DNA of 64,000 bases from Rhizoctonia solani. Its lineage: Eukaryota > Basidiomycota > Agaricomycetes > Cantharellales > Ceratobasidiaceae. Position numbers and translations under genes: made by a program. Numbering within the stretch: position 1 is the first letter of the stretch; every line of letters starts with the position of its first letter. Location of the stretch: NCBI RefSeq assembly GCF_016906535.1, contig NC_057385.1, positions 2,232,001-2,296,000 of the forward strand, read 5' to 3'. The notes beneath the pieces are model-generated. The model searched no databases. It was not told the origin of the DNA and saw nothing but the letters and a program-made list of their open reading frames with translations. Below are positions 20,274-31,902 of the stretch, one piece after another.

Positions 20274-22230
20274 GATAGGCCGTCTCGGTCAAGTATAGGC
20301 CTTGATTGGGTTGTGGTGAAGCTCAGGAAACCAACGGTCAGGGTATATGTACGCCTAAATTCGAAGACACATGCAACTCAATGTATCGCCACCGTTACCG
20401 CCCGCGCGTCGCGCCCATATTAGGAACGATGAAAAACATCCATGTAGTACTCAAGATAGCACCATAGATACATTGGATCATATCATTAAAAATATCTAAG
20501 TATGAAACAAACGCTAAGGTCACAAGGTGCTCAAGCTAGCGACGGTAAGAGGATGCGTCCAGAATCTTCGGCTATGATCTGGCATTCAAGCGTATAGCAC
20601 TTAAAGCTATAGCTATCAGGAAAAACACAGAAGCCAAAGCAGAAAGCCAAGAAATTGCTCTTGACTGAACACCAATAGCTAGTCTGAATATTGTACTGAC
20701 AAGAATTGGCCCGATCACTCGGCCGCCCAGAGCTTGTAAGATGAGGCGGCCAAATAGCCACCCAATTTCTTGCTTTGTATTGGTGGGAAAGGTCCTCTTG
20801 TGAGCGCCAGTCCCGCTCCTGGTAATATGTGGGGGTTATTTGGCAAGAGCTGGTGTGGGGTTTTAGTTGGAGGGGGAAAGTACCAAGTGCCAGTGCGAAC
20901 ACAGTTGTCGCGCCGAGGAAGAGTATTCGCGATTGGCTGGTAACAACACCGATCAACATATGGTCGATCAAATCAATTAAAAGCGAGACCTAGCTAAGCG
21001 ATGGGAAGATCGATCCTCCCAGCTTACCAGCATAACCGGGGAGCTATCCCTCTTGCGTACATAGAATTTTGAAGGCAGTAGGAAAACGACTGGTGGATAG
21101 TGCGCATCCTTAAATCTGACGAGTCCGGACTTGTATATGATCAAGCTGAACCGAGCTCAAGCTCCAGTAGGAATTATTCATAATGTGTGGCAGTATATTA
21201 GTGCTTGATGGACATATATATATGTATACTCTGCTTACAGTTTATTCGTGTGTTACTGAATTTTACTATTCTTAAATGCTCATACACGTATCTTTCTCGC
21301 AATTGAAGTTTGGCGCGCAAATGTAACCTGAGTCAATATATTCGTATAGCTCCGGAACCACATACCTTGGAAGGCTCTGGTTACTTACTATACGTGCTTT
21401 ATGTTCAATAAGATCCTTGATTATGGAGATAGTTCATAAGTGTGGTAGGAAAAAATACCAAAATTGTCTATTTCACATGTGCATATAATGTGTTCGCAAC
21501 AGGCCAAATAACCCTTTTGGGTCTGTGAATTGGGCAATTTATAAGGTTTATAAGATTTTATACAGTCAGGGGGGTCAGCGCCGGCGCTGCCGAAAGGTGG
21601 ACCAAAAGGCGACTGGGACGGAGAACCCCAATAGTCGATCGGGCACCACCACCAGCAAAGTAGACCTTGTTCCTGTATACTTCTTCTTTCGATTCAGTTT
21701 CTTTTTTCCTACTCTCTCTCTTTCACCATTTCCTTGTACATATATAGGATGTACAGGCCGATAAATCTGGATACCAATTAATCGCTACAAGCTCATGTCA
21801 TACTCGATACCATGGATTGTCCCCACATCTGTACACAAATTCAAACGCAGAGCTCGGGGGTACTATTTGGTATCCCCGCGCTCTTGGCAGTCCGAGAGAT
21901 CGATTTGTCATATTGGCTGATGATGTCCATTGGCTCAGTCAGCCCGAGGGCCACCCACAGGCCAGCTGACTGAGCCTACTATCCGGCCGGCGACTACGGT
22001 AAAACACGTACGTGTCTCCTCAGGGCTGAATGACACACAAATGATTTTACACGTAAAGGGGATAACGTATCAATAGCCATGCATACAACTAGAAAATTAT
22101 ATCAAACAACTGTACAGTTGATGCTTCTACATGGACAAGAAACATACCACTGTAGCCTGTACATACATGAATATAGGTCCTTGAATAAAAAGAGTCAAAA
22201 TGCGCTTCTCGTGTATTGCGCTATGTATAA
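20274..22230. other. Intergenic region between MFS paralogs
   Basis: About 2 kb. It contains the MFS 3' remnant at 20572-20965. The rest (20990-22230) shows only scattered short frames and AT-rich tracts; nothing recognisable as a gene or transposon. Confidence 0.45.
20572..20965 (-). pseudogene. Decayed C-terminal fragment of a third MFS copy
   Basis: On the minus strand the last two MFS exons can still be read. MLIGVVTSQSRILFLGATTV and FALALG match the TM10 region of the neighbours. After a possible intron (GTACTT...ACCAG) a short linker follows, then in another frame LFGRLILQALGGRVIGPILV, GVQSRAISWLSALASVFFLI and AIALSAIRLNARS with a stop at 20572. These align by eye with LFGALSVLQSFLAKLW and ARAIFWASACC of the copy at 22.2 kb. 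A one-base frame break near 20745-20755 separates the halves and nothing corresponding to the first nine transmembrane helices is found upstream. It is best seen as a truncated duplicate. Confidence 0.7.
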
Positions 22231-24253
22231 TTAGATTAGAGGGCTCTCTTCGTCCACTTCTCCCGCTCTAACGACCTCCTCCTTCTTCAACCTAACCATC
22301 CCTAGGGAGAATAAACTGACAAAAATACAACATGCGCTAGCCCAAAAGATCGCGCGCGGGCGAGCTAATAGTGCTGACAAACACAAGCCCGAATAGAAGG
22401 GCCCACAATTTGGCTAGAAACGATTGAAGCACGGACAGCGCACCAAAGAGTGTGCCAGACTCGGATGGGGAAGGTCCTGTAGGCTTCGAGGCTAATTCTG
22501 AATCGGAGGCCGGAGAATCAGATTCGATGGGCTTCTCTGCAGTTTGGTCCTGGGACAGAGCGAGCGCGATACTCTGCACAGATGGGGCGAAACCACCACC
22601 GAATGACATCCAGCAAGTGGTGATTGCAAACAGGGTGGTGTCTGTGATCATACCCATGACAATATACCCAACGAGTTCTATCCCAAGAGACAATCTTGCG
22701 ACGAACAAGTCGATGTATGTGTGCCTCCTTCCGCGATAAACCATTTGTAAGCCCCTAAGGATCAGGGGTAGAATAAGCAATAGGTGCGCGGCGCGCGATA
22801 CGCCCACAATTGACATCCAGTAACCTAACTCCGTGGTGCCCCAACCAAATTGGGTAATTGCATACTGGAACTTGAATGTGTAGGAGCCCATGTTGAGCAT
22901 TGCGCTCGCAAAGGCGATACCGATCCAAGTCAAACTCCAGTCCCGGCCTTTACCACGCGCCCGTTTTTGAGGGATGAAAACAACAAGAGGGCGGGCGAAC
23001 GTAGAGACCGCGTGCTTGACATGACTGAACCAGGTAGCGTTGGGGTCTTGGTTGGCCTTGTAACGTTCCATGGCTGCGGCGCGATCTTTAAGATCAAGTG
23101 ATTCGGGGATGACGATTAAGGCTAAGATGGCATATGTTACGTGAAGGGCAGTAGCAACGTAGAAAACGGTGAGGAGGTCGTTGGTGTGTTGCGTTATGAG
23201 AGCACCGAGAGTTGGTCCGACAGCCATACCAGCAAATAACGCCCCGGTAAAAAAAGAGAATAAACGAGAGCGCGCGGCAGGTTGGACGATGTCGGAGACA
23301 TAGGCATGAGATATGGCCATGGAAGTTGTCCATCCTGTTGCGTTTCAGGTCAGCTGGAGCGATAGTACATGGGTATATGCGCACCTCCGAGGGCCCCATC
23401 GATGATATTACCCACTATAAGGAAGCGATATCCTCCAGGCAAGATATCGGCATAGAAGGCCACAAGAATCAGGACAGCGTCACTGACGAAGCGGTATGAG
23501 TAATGTGAGTGCCAAGTCGTGTTGTATGACGCACGTAAATAGGACGCCGATCGCGGCAATTGCTAAGACGCGTGTACGACCAATACGGTCCGAGAGCTAT
23601 ACGCATTATTGATGAAGATCGAAATTCAGCTCGGGGATCGGTAAAGTACTGACCTGAGCCCACGAGCCAGTTGTGAGGCAGCTGAGTATGCCCATGCTCG
23701 TAGTAAGTGCCGTTGAGAGCTTGGCGGTCGCGGCCATAACATTTGGGTCGCTCGTGCACATCTTGTTAGGTCCCGGGATCAGGATTGCGGGCCGGTTTGG
23801 AGGTGCCGGCGGCGGAACATAGATCGGTGTCTGCGGGTCGCTCGGGATGTCATTGCTAAATGAAACTGTTGCTGGGGGAGGGAGCAGGATATATTCCGGG
23901 CGTAGTTCGTTGCAAGCGAGTTTGATATAGAGCTCCTGGCGCGGCGCAATAGTTGCGGCCATAAGTACTGCGCCCGTAATGGTCAACGGCAGCAGCCTGG
24001 TATTCGGTGAGCACAAGACACATAGGCAGCACTAAACTGACCATATAGGACTGGGCCTTTTGTACCAGGGCCGACGAGGGGTCATAGAAGGAGCTGGGGA
24101 CGGTGAGCGAGATCGCAGAGGGGGATGTTCAGCGATATGAAAGACATCGGTATTAGCGCGGGTATCGAATGTAGGCAAGTCGCCAACAAATGGGACCTCT
24201 TCCACACCATCCAAGCCTGGAGTGTTGTTGCGCATGTGTCGCATGGTAGTCAA
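22231..24253 (-). CDS. MFS transporter, copy 2, with frameshift near C-terminus
   Basis: Paralog of the 18-20 kb transporter. Soluble N-terminus MTTMRHMRNNTPGLDG with SRSPSPAPSMTPRRP. Membrane segments follow: RLLPLTITGAVLMAATIAPR, LTTSMGILSCLTTGSWAQ, the MFS motif LSDRIGRTRVLAIAAIGVLF, YRFLIVGNIIDGALGG, FTGALFAGMAVGPTLGAL, SLTWIGIAFASAMLNMGSY, FGGGFAPSVQSIALALS. The frame ends early at 22337 (SSPARDLLG), but another frame continues as AIFWASACCIFVSLFSLGMV to ESPLI with a stop at 22231-22233, matching copy 1. The break falls in a GCGCGCG run; one extra CG would restore SSPARAIFW. Either the last helix is lost or the dinucleotide run was miscounted. Substrate is unknown. Confidence 0.83.
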
Positions 24254-24713
24254 TGGGGAGAAATTAGGAAACTCGTCTGTTTATGCATCGACCGGGATGA
24301 GACCACATGCATCATCAGGGCCCAGGTTGAAATTAGGTTTACAGGTGAGTTTGTCAGCGGCGCTAATGACGCTTATGTGAGCGCGGAAATGGGCGCTGGA
24401 CCGCGGAAGGGGCGGGGCCACAGCACAACGACGAGGAGTCGACGAGCGTTAATTACGACTAGTGGATGGCCCGGGCACGTGCAAAGAGCCAAGTGAGCCC
24501 GCCTCAGACCCCGCCGGCGGAACGAGTATTTCGCCCGACCAACATATCGAACATGCCTCCCGTCGACCGTCCCCGTCGCATCGACTCGGAATCCTGCAAT
24601 AGCGCACGCAAACGCAAACGCCGCACTCTCGACGAGAACACAGCCCCACTACTCGCACAAGTCTCAAGCGCCGTAAATCTCTTGTCGACGGTCCCGGCGA
24701 CGAGACCGACAAT

Positions 24714-27700
24714 ATGGACCTCGACTCGGGAGCATCGGTCCACGATGGCGACGAGTACTCTCAGTCAGGTGAGCACGATTTCCTGCGTTTACGGACATGT
24801 TGGATGGTCGGGATTTTTTTTCGGGAATTATCAGAATTCCATTAAATGTGTTTATTTTATTTTATTTATTTGCTAATGACTTATTCCCAGACGAACATCT
24901 GATCCACCGAGCGGCTGCATGGCAGTTGCGGCGGTTGCGCAAAGATGCTTTGGTGCGGCTTTATACGCTGGCATCGGGGCCCTCGTGTACTCCGGACCCG
25001 TCGACAGAGCTGACAAAGCCGGAGCTCATTGACGCGCTGCTGGGTGCGCGTGCTGCCTCGTCGTCATTGCCCACACCATCCCGCTCTCCTCCGCAAACAC
25101 GTGCATCCCGCGAAATAAAAGATCTCCCCGCTCGCCCTCGTCGCCAAACCGTATCGCATCCTGCTCCTGTCCCTGCATCACTCTCATGCGACGGCGGAGA
25201 CGAAGCAGACGGCGACGAAGCGCCTTCCTCAAAACGCATGAAACTTGGCAAGCGCCGACCATCGCCAACATTGCCCATGAAGCCACAAGCGCCCAGCGCG
25301 TCACTCGCACTCGCTCTGCTCAGATCGACACTACCCACCCCGCGTTTGCGAGTAGCAGTGATTTGACAGAACCCGATAGCCCCGAGCCTGTCCCCCGTCC
25401 ACTCCACAGCCCCCGCAGACTCCGCTCCCAGACTTCTCGTAGCGAAATCGTCCCTAATTCTCCGGCCCCGGCTGGACGCCGGCGCCGACCTCGTGCAAAG
25501 CATCAGCATCACCAGCAGCTACGTACACCCCCTAGCGATGACGGTGACGATGAAGCAGGAATCACAAGCGCGGATAGCGAAGCCGAAGCACTGAGCCCTG
25601 ACGTCGCCGACATATCACACATGGCTCAGATCGCCGATGACACCGTGGTGCTCGAACCCGAAGACGAGACTGTACGTGTCTTACGAAATGGCAAAGTTGT
25701 CAGGCAGGAATCGGAGATGGATGTTATCAGACAACCAGATGAGGCCGAGTCGAGTGATTTGACCGAGCTCGACTCGGAAGAAGAGGACGATGACGATGAC
25801 GAGAATGATGTTACCATGCGGCCAACTCGCCGAGATGAAGAGAGCGATGACGATGAAGAAGTGGGTAGTGATATCCAGGTCTTGGATGCAGAGGGTGATG
25901 AGGATGGAGCCGATGATGACGATGAGGAAGAGGCGGACGAGGAAATGGCCACCCAGTCCACCCAACTCGAAGACGATGGTATGTTTCACTGTATCCGTTT
26001 TAGACCAAGGCTAACTCCAGCCAGACTTGGATATAGACCTCTCCCAAGCAACCGATAAATCCCTCCTCCGCCTTAAGCGTGACGCTCTTCTCCGCCTCTG
26101 CTTATCGCGCTCTATCTCTGCGAATGGCACCAAACCTCAACTCGTCCAGGCTCTGCTCGGATGGCGCGACAAGTCCGAATTCACAGATGCGCCCAGTTCG
26201 ACTATGTCTGAACTCACCGAGTTGGACGAACCCATCTCGCCCGTGAGCACATTGCCCATGTCTGACGCCAGTTCGGAACTATCAGAAGAAACCGTCATTG
26301 TTTCTGTCGCTGGATCGTCGCGCAAGGGAAGCAAGGGCAAATCGCGCGTACCGTCAACCAAGAAGCCCAACAAGCGGAGGTCGACTCCGGTTCTGGAGCG
26401 CTCTTCGAGGGTGTATGTCGCAGATCAGCCTGATACGCCTCGTGCCCCTCGTCAGGGAAGCAACAACGGAATCAATGTCGGCAACCCGCCCGGAATGCCG
26501 CTGGGCGTCGGAAGCGGGATGACCAAGGATGAATTAGAGATCGATCTTGAAGAGCTGGGCTTGGAAGACAAGGAAATCCCATCCGACAAGTTGGTCAAGC
26601 TGGAAAAGATTGGAAGTGGAGGGTTTAAAGAGTGCGTATGCTAGATTGCCCATAGTTTAAGTAGGTGGCTGATCAGCCTGCAGCGTTTATATCGGCCGGC
26701 TGCGTGGCCGCGTCAAGGTTGCTATCGCCGAGTTCAGAGGCCAATTAAGTGCTAGTGAGTATCATTCCAGCGCACAGGTATAGCGATACTGATTCGAGTT
26801 GCTGGGCAGTGGATATCAAGGTTTGTTCGTATGGTACCCTTTTCCGGATATGGGGTTAATGGATTGTCCAGGAGCTCAAATTGCTAAAAGACTTCGATCA
26901 TCCCAACGTCGTTCGATTCGTGAGTCTATTCAGTTCATCTACTTGTTGGCCGTGCGGGTACTCACAGTAAGGGTGCTGTAGCTCGGTGTTAGTATACCCG
27001 AGAACCCAAGGGACACGCCTGTTATGATGGTCAGCGAACTCTGTGCCAACGGAGATCTGTTTGATTATATCCGCAACGTGCCTGTTCCATCATTGCGCAA
27101 AGTAGTAAGTTGGCAAACGCCCGCATATCATCGGTTGACTTATTCCTTGTTAGCTCTCCTTGATGCTTGATATCGCCCGTGGTATCAAGTACTTGCACGA
27201 ACACAAGCCACCAGTGATTCACAGAGATTGCAAATCTTCCAATATTTTAATTACCAACAAGGTCACCGCCAAGATTGCCGATTTTGGTCTTGCCAAGGTT
27301 AAACAATCCACACGATCCATGGTCAGGTCACTTGTCGGAACTGTGAACTGGCAGGCTCCCGAGTTGTGGCATGCCCATCCAAAGTATGACTACAAGGTCG
27401 ACGTGTACTCGTGTGGCTGCGTGTTTTGGGAGATGATGCAATGGCATCTGCCAAACAAGAAATACCCTTGGGAGGTATGTTGCTCCTTTATCTCGACATA
27501 GGGCGGGGTGGTTTACTTTGATGCTTCATAGGGAATGAACGAACATGCAATTTACGAAGCTGTAGGTGCGAAAAAGCAACGACCTCCAATCAATGGTCTG
27601 CGCAAGCAATATTGTCCAGAAATCGTTGACCTCGTGGAAAAAATGTGGGCACAAGAGGCGAAGGACCGCCCGACTATCAAGCGCGTGGTCGAAGAGCTCG

Positions 27701-27723
27701 AGCGTCTGATACAGATGTATTAA
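24714..27723 (+). CDS. SAP-like repeat/acidic/TKL-type kinase fusion
   Basis: Probable nuclear protein kinase. The first in-frame ATG is 24714 (MDLDSGASVHDGDEYSQS); the same frame is open from 24603 with basic KRRKS, so an upstream start is possible. Two similar helical modules look SAP/HeH-like: AAWQLRRLRKDALVRLYTL with LTKPELIDALLGAR, and LLRLKRDALLRLCLS with TKPQLVQALLGWR. Between them is a long Ser/Arg and Asp/Glu-rich region, best joined by an intron at about 25151-25296. The kinase shows IGSGGFKDVYIGRLRGR, VAIAEFRGQLS, DIKELKLL (alphaC Glu), VIHRDCKSSNILI, IADFGLAKV, WQAPELWH and VDVYSCGCVFWEM. The usual beta-3 lysine is missing (VAIA rather than VAIK), while a lysine sits in the glycine loop (GGFK). 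HRD and DFG remain, so activity is possible. Ends QMY at 27723. Confidence 0.82.
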
Positions 27724-28189
27724 TCGACACCCCGTTATTTGACCAGGCTGTTGTTTTTATCACTGCTTTATGCCGACTCACCGCTTTCACGATCCATATT
27801 TTCTCGACTTCTTTGCTCGTCTGATGTTTGACTCTTTTCCTTGTGCTCTAGTTTGTTCTATTACTCTTTTTTGGTCTGCTGGTGTTGATGATAAAGGAGG
27901 AAGATGGCTGCATCTCTGTATAGAACAGAGTTCTGCGGAATGTCTTTGGCTAGCTTATATTCATCCGGGTGTGCACCAGTACAGGACTCGGCGGATCACC
28001 TAATTTCTCGTTATTTCCTGTGCCTCGTTTTCTCTTCTACTTTGACGTTTTTGTTCACTCATCTCAACCATGTGTATCGTAGTTCATAAACAGCAATCTT
28101 AACTGCATTTTTGGCCGCTGGGCCCCGTAATGTGTCAAGTGGGAATTAAATCCAATTAAGATACTGTACAGACAAAAATTGGTATACGT
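27724..28189. other. Convergent 3' region of kinase and SRPRB
   Basis: About 470 bp of pyrimidine-rich 3' flank between two converging genes. Short frames only; no gene seen. Confidence 0.5.
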
Positions 28190-29145
28190 CTACAAAGACT
28201 CGAGCCATTCACGGAGCGAGTCCAACCCATCCTCTGTCGCACTTTCTTTTTCATTATCGGATTTTTCAAGGTCCTCGCGAGCAACTTTGACCCAGCCTTC
28301 GCCAAAAGTAATATCGCCAGCCTCCCACTGCGCGAACCGGAAGATTCCGCCAGTGCACTCGAGTCCGCTCTCTCCCTCACCACCCTCGGTTTCGCCCAAT
28401 CCTTCAACGCCAACTCCTCCAGCCTGTGCCGAGCGTCTCTTTTCGAGTTCGCGTCGAGAACAGCGGTAACACGTTGGATCGCTTGTTGCTTCTGCACCAG
28501 GTCGGATTTGTGTGCATGAATGAGCAATGGGGGGACTTGTTGACTTGCAGGTAGTGACGAGAGGGCGCGTAGCACGGAGTGCAAGTGTCTGTGTTGACAC
28601 AAATGAATCAGTAACGTCACGCCAGCCAACGAGAGATGACTTGAACTGACTCTGCAACGGCTGTTCCGTTTCTTGCAACACTCGCTGAATCGACAACGAA
28701 AACTACAGCGGCCGTGTCCTCCAAGTGGTCTGTAAATTGGTCCCTCAACCTGGGATGGCCCGGAATATCAACCAAGCGCAGAGTTCGGCCATGAGACGTG
28801 GTGTATAGTGCCGAGTTGGATTGGATTGACGAATGTGTAGGGAGTGCTTGTCCGAACGCGAGCGCGCTGTAGAGAGCCGTTTTGCCAGCATCTGTAGGTC
28901 CAAGTATGAGCACCGAGGTACGTTTTGAAGACGGTCTGCGCTGAGTGAACGAGAGTACTACACAGGTATCAACGTCAATGCTAAAGTGTTCAACAAGTGG
29001 AGCTGAACTCACTAAATGCGATCAAGACTGCGAGGACCAAGGAAACTGCAACCAGAGTAGTCCGCGAACCGATAGCGAACGGTTCAGAGATGGGCATTGC
29101 ATCTGCCGTTGGAGGCACCTGTTCGGGAAGTTTGCTCGAGTCCAT
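28190..29145 (-). CDS. SRPRB: Signal recognition particle receptor subunit beta, one apparent frameshift
   Basis: ER membrane GTPase that anchors the SRP receptor alpha subunit during co-translational targeting. Start MDSSKLPEQVPPTADAMPIS, then one membrane anchor (TTLVAVSLVLAVLIAF). GTPase motifs: SVLILGPTDAGKTALYSAL (P-loop), LRLVDIPGHPRLR (DxxG), VVFVVDSASVARNG, PPLLIHAHKSDL (NKxD-type). The family signature RELEKRR follows, then an acidic linker, GGIFRFAQWEAGDITFGEG, ending REWLESL. The frame breaks by one base inside AIQRVTAVL/RELEKRR (near 28440-28455): GTT CTC is followed by only two bases before CGC GAA CTC. No GT-AG intron explains it. The gene is essential in yeast, so a base-calling error is more likely than real loss. 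Confidence 0.88.
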
Positions 29146-29877
29146 AGTGGTGGTGACTAGTGTCCTAGGAAGTGATCGAAAAGTAGACGTGGAGACAACA
29201 CACGGTTAAGCGCTGGTATGGCTTTAGGCGCAAGTCAATCTCAGTTTCTGGATTCGACTGGAACGTCATCATCTATTTCAAGAAGCCTCTATAGTGTATG
29301 AGAATATGTTTTCCCGTTAAAATGGATAACCGAGGTTGAGGTATTCCTTGAGAATAGTACAGCCTATAGCTAATCGTGAATAATAAACACTTCATTGCGA
29401 CACATAGCATACAACCGTCTTTCAGCTCAATTGTCATACTCGCATCAATAAAGAAATGGGACATTGCAGACGCATGCGCTTCATCCAAAACCTGACTAAC
29501 TAAGTAATAGAGCTGGTGGTCAAACACTTATTTTGCACGGGTTGGGAGCAGGTTAACATCTGGTGAAGGTGAAACTTCTCATATATGCTCGGTCCAACTG
29601 ACAGGGCCAAGGCCATGAATATAACACAGCAAAAACGTACACACAAATAGTGTACAAGAATAACCTGGAATTCAAGCTGTGATCACGCCTGTCATACAAG
29701 GGTATCAACAGTGACAGGTCGTGAATAAAGCAGAATCTGGTAAAGAGGAAAGGAGGAAGCCATAGTTGTTCACAACAATGAAAGTTCGAGTTAGGAAAGA
29801 TAGGACAGATCCAAAAAGAGAGAAGAGCCGTATAGAATCATGATCATAAAACCAAGCATCTGAAAGACCCAAGTTTT
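29146..29877. other. Intergenic region, nothing recognised
   Basis: About 730 bp between the SRPRB start and the 3' end of casein kinase. An 84-codon minus-strand frame at 29273-29527 has no recognisable domain. No repeats were noted. Confidence 0.45.
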
Positions 29878-31727
29878 TCACCGACAACAGATGACTTCCA
29901 AGAAGCTCTTCTTTCTAGGGGTTTCTTGGTGTTGGTCGAACCCGTTATGTATGTTGTCCAATGCAGCTGGTGTCATAACTCCAGCTTGACCGTTAGCATC
30001 AGCAGTGCTAGGATTAATGACAGAGTCGGTCCCCCGGAAATCCCCCGATGCCGTGTGGATGGCGTTGGCAGTGCTAGCATATGGATGCTGTGGGGTGTTC
30101 AATGCGGATGCGCGTCTTGAAGGAGTCGGAGCAGCCACGCCGATCTGAGCAGCTGCGGAAGCTGGGCCACCACCAGGGGTCCCCGGAGTGAGACGGTTGG
30201 CTTGTTTAGAGCCATGCCGCACCATGGCGGGGGAGGGAGCGACGGGCGAGCCGAGCTGTTGCTGAGAAGCTCTTCGCTGAGTGTCACGTCGAGGGGCAGA
30301 AGGCTGCTGGTAGTTCCCGCCTTGCTGTACAAACAATGTCAAAATCGATAGGGATGGCAAGGCGCCTATAACGTACAGTCGCCTCCAGGCCCTTCCCGCC
30401 GTTGAGTAACATCCAATCGTAAACCCCATCTTCGGTTTCGCCTGCGTTCTTGAGTACCTTGGTAAAGAGCTCGCGCAAGAAGTCATAGTCAGGATTTTCC
30501 TCAAATCCTAATCGTCTAACATAGTTCTGGAAGTACGGTTAGATAAAGGCACGCATAAATACCCTCAGACTCACTAGATAAATACTGAATTCCTCTATAA
30601 CGAAGAGTGAGCATGCAGTCATACAACAGTTATTTCGAAACGCACCTGGAAACCCTTCACACAACTCCTTGATGGGTGTGGTTTGCTTCTTCTCTCCAAT
30701 CTTTTCGTACTTTTGCTTGTTGGTGGCAGCTTTTAACCCTTGCCACGGCAAACCACCACGCAAAAAATACATGAACACATGGCCTAATGATTCAAGATCG
30801 TCCCGTCGAGATTGCTCTAATCAGATAGTAAATGAGATTCCCTTCCACGACTAAAAAAACAAGGCAAGGTATTGGCATACCTCGTCCCAAATGCGTATTG
30901 ATACTCATGTAGCGTGCCGTGCCACTCAAACTCTTTCGCTCACGATAAGGAATGTGTTGTTTGGTCTTCGGGTCCCTGTATTGTTTGGCCATGCCGAAAT
31001 CGACCACATGTACCATCGAGGCAGTCTTTGTACCGGGTCGTCCGATGAGGAAGTTATCAGGCTTGATATCACGATAAATAAGGTTCTTTTCATGAATGGT
31101 TTGCACTCTATGGAGCTTGAAATAACAATGTTAAAACGGATCCGCAATCGCTGAAATTCCGATAACTCACCATTTGCTTGGCCGTCATGCATACGGTCTT
31201 GACGCTGAATTTCCTACCACACATATCGAATAAGTCCTCTAAACTAGGTCCAAGAAGGTCTATAACGAGGATATTATGGAGCCCCTCCTGGCCAAAGTGG
31301 TATATTTGGGGAATACCAGCTAAAGACAGAATACAAATGAGCTGGCGATAACAATGGAAGCACGATGAGTATGCACGCACGGCAACCGGCCAGAATCCGA
31401 TACGAACGATACTCATCACGCAGTTGAGGAGCATCTGATTTGCGCGGTTCCTGTCGGTGGGAATAGCAAGCTCGTGAGCGCTCTGGGTTAGTGTCTAGCA
31501 GAGACTGGTACACTTACGAATTTGATAGCCACCGCCTGAGAATTAAGTAGGTCTGTGCCTGCGAGCAAATTTTGCAAGTTGATTGAGCATATAGCACAAT
31601 ATGCGAAGACAAGCGCTCACTACTCACCCTCGAAGATGACGCCAAAGCTGCCCTCGCCGATCTTCTTGCCAACACGATAGTGGACGCCAACGATGTTGGT
31701 CCCCTGGAGCGAGTTAGATGTCGACAT
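29878..31727 (-). CDS. Casein kinase I, membrane-anchored YCK/Cki1 type
   Basis: Ser/Thr kinase of the CK1 family; Yck-type enzymes act at the plasma membrane in endocytosis, nutrient sensing and morphogenesis. Start [20 protein letters not shown], glycine loop [34 protein letters not shown] (catalytic Lys), [58 protein letters not shown] (catalytic loop), [20 protein letters not shown] and the CK1-specific [17 protein letters not shown]. The C-terminal tail is Gln/Ala/Ser-rich, as in fungal Yck proteins, and ends SFLEVICCR. The near-terminal Cys pair is where Yck proteins are palmitoylated, though one Arg follows it here. About eight introns; the start codon at 31727 begins exon 1. Confidence 0.93.
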
Positions 31728-31853
31728 TGGTCTGCTACTCGCAATTACGTGCGTCGTATTCATATACCGTCAAATCCAGGCCCCGGCCGATGCGGGAGAA
31801 ACAAAATCGCTCGCAGAGTCTCAGCCGTCCCAACTCAGAACTCAGAAGCATGG

Positions 31854-31861
31854 TCACGTGA
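31854..31861. promoter_or_regulatory. TCACGTGA box upstream of CK1
   Basis: Palindromic TCACGTGA about 127 bp upstream of the CK1 start codon (minus strand). Same core as the boxes at 4597, 33624, 36017 and 52415. It also lies just beyond the 3' end of the RING gene. Confidence 0.4.
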
Positions 31862-31902
31862 AGTTATCCCAATTGGGTAAGCGGCTGCTTCTATTTTCGC
31901 AA

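Noticed and set aside
25626..25989. Antisense ORFs rich in Ser or Ile/Val opposite the kinase acidic tract
   Set aside because: They arise from GAT/GAA-rich codons read backwards; no independent support.
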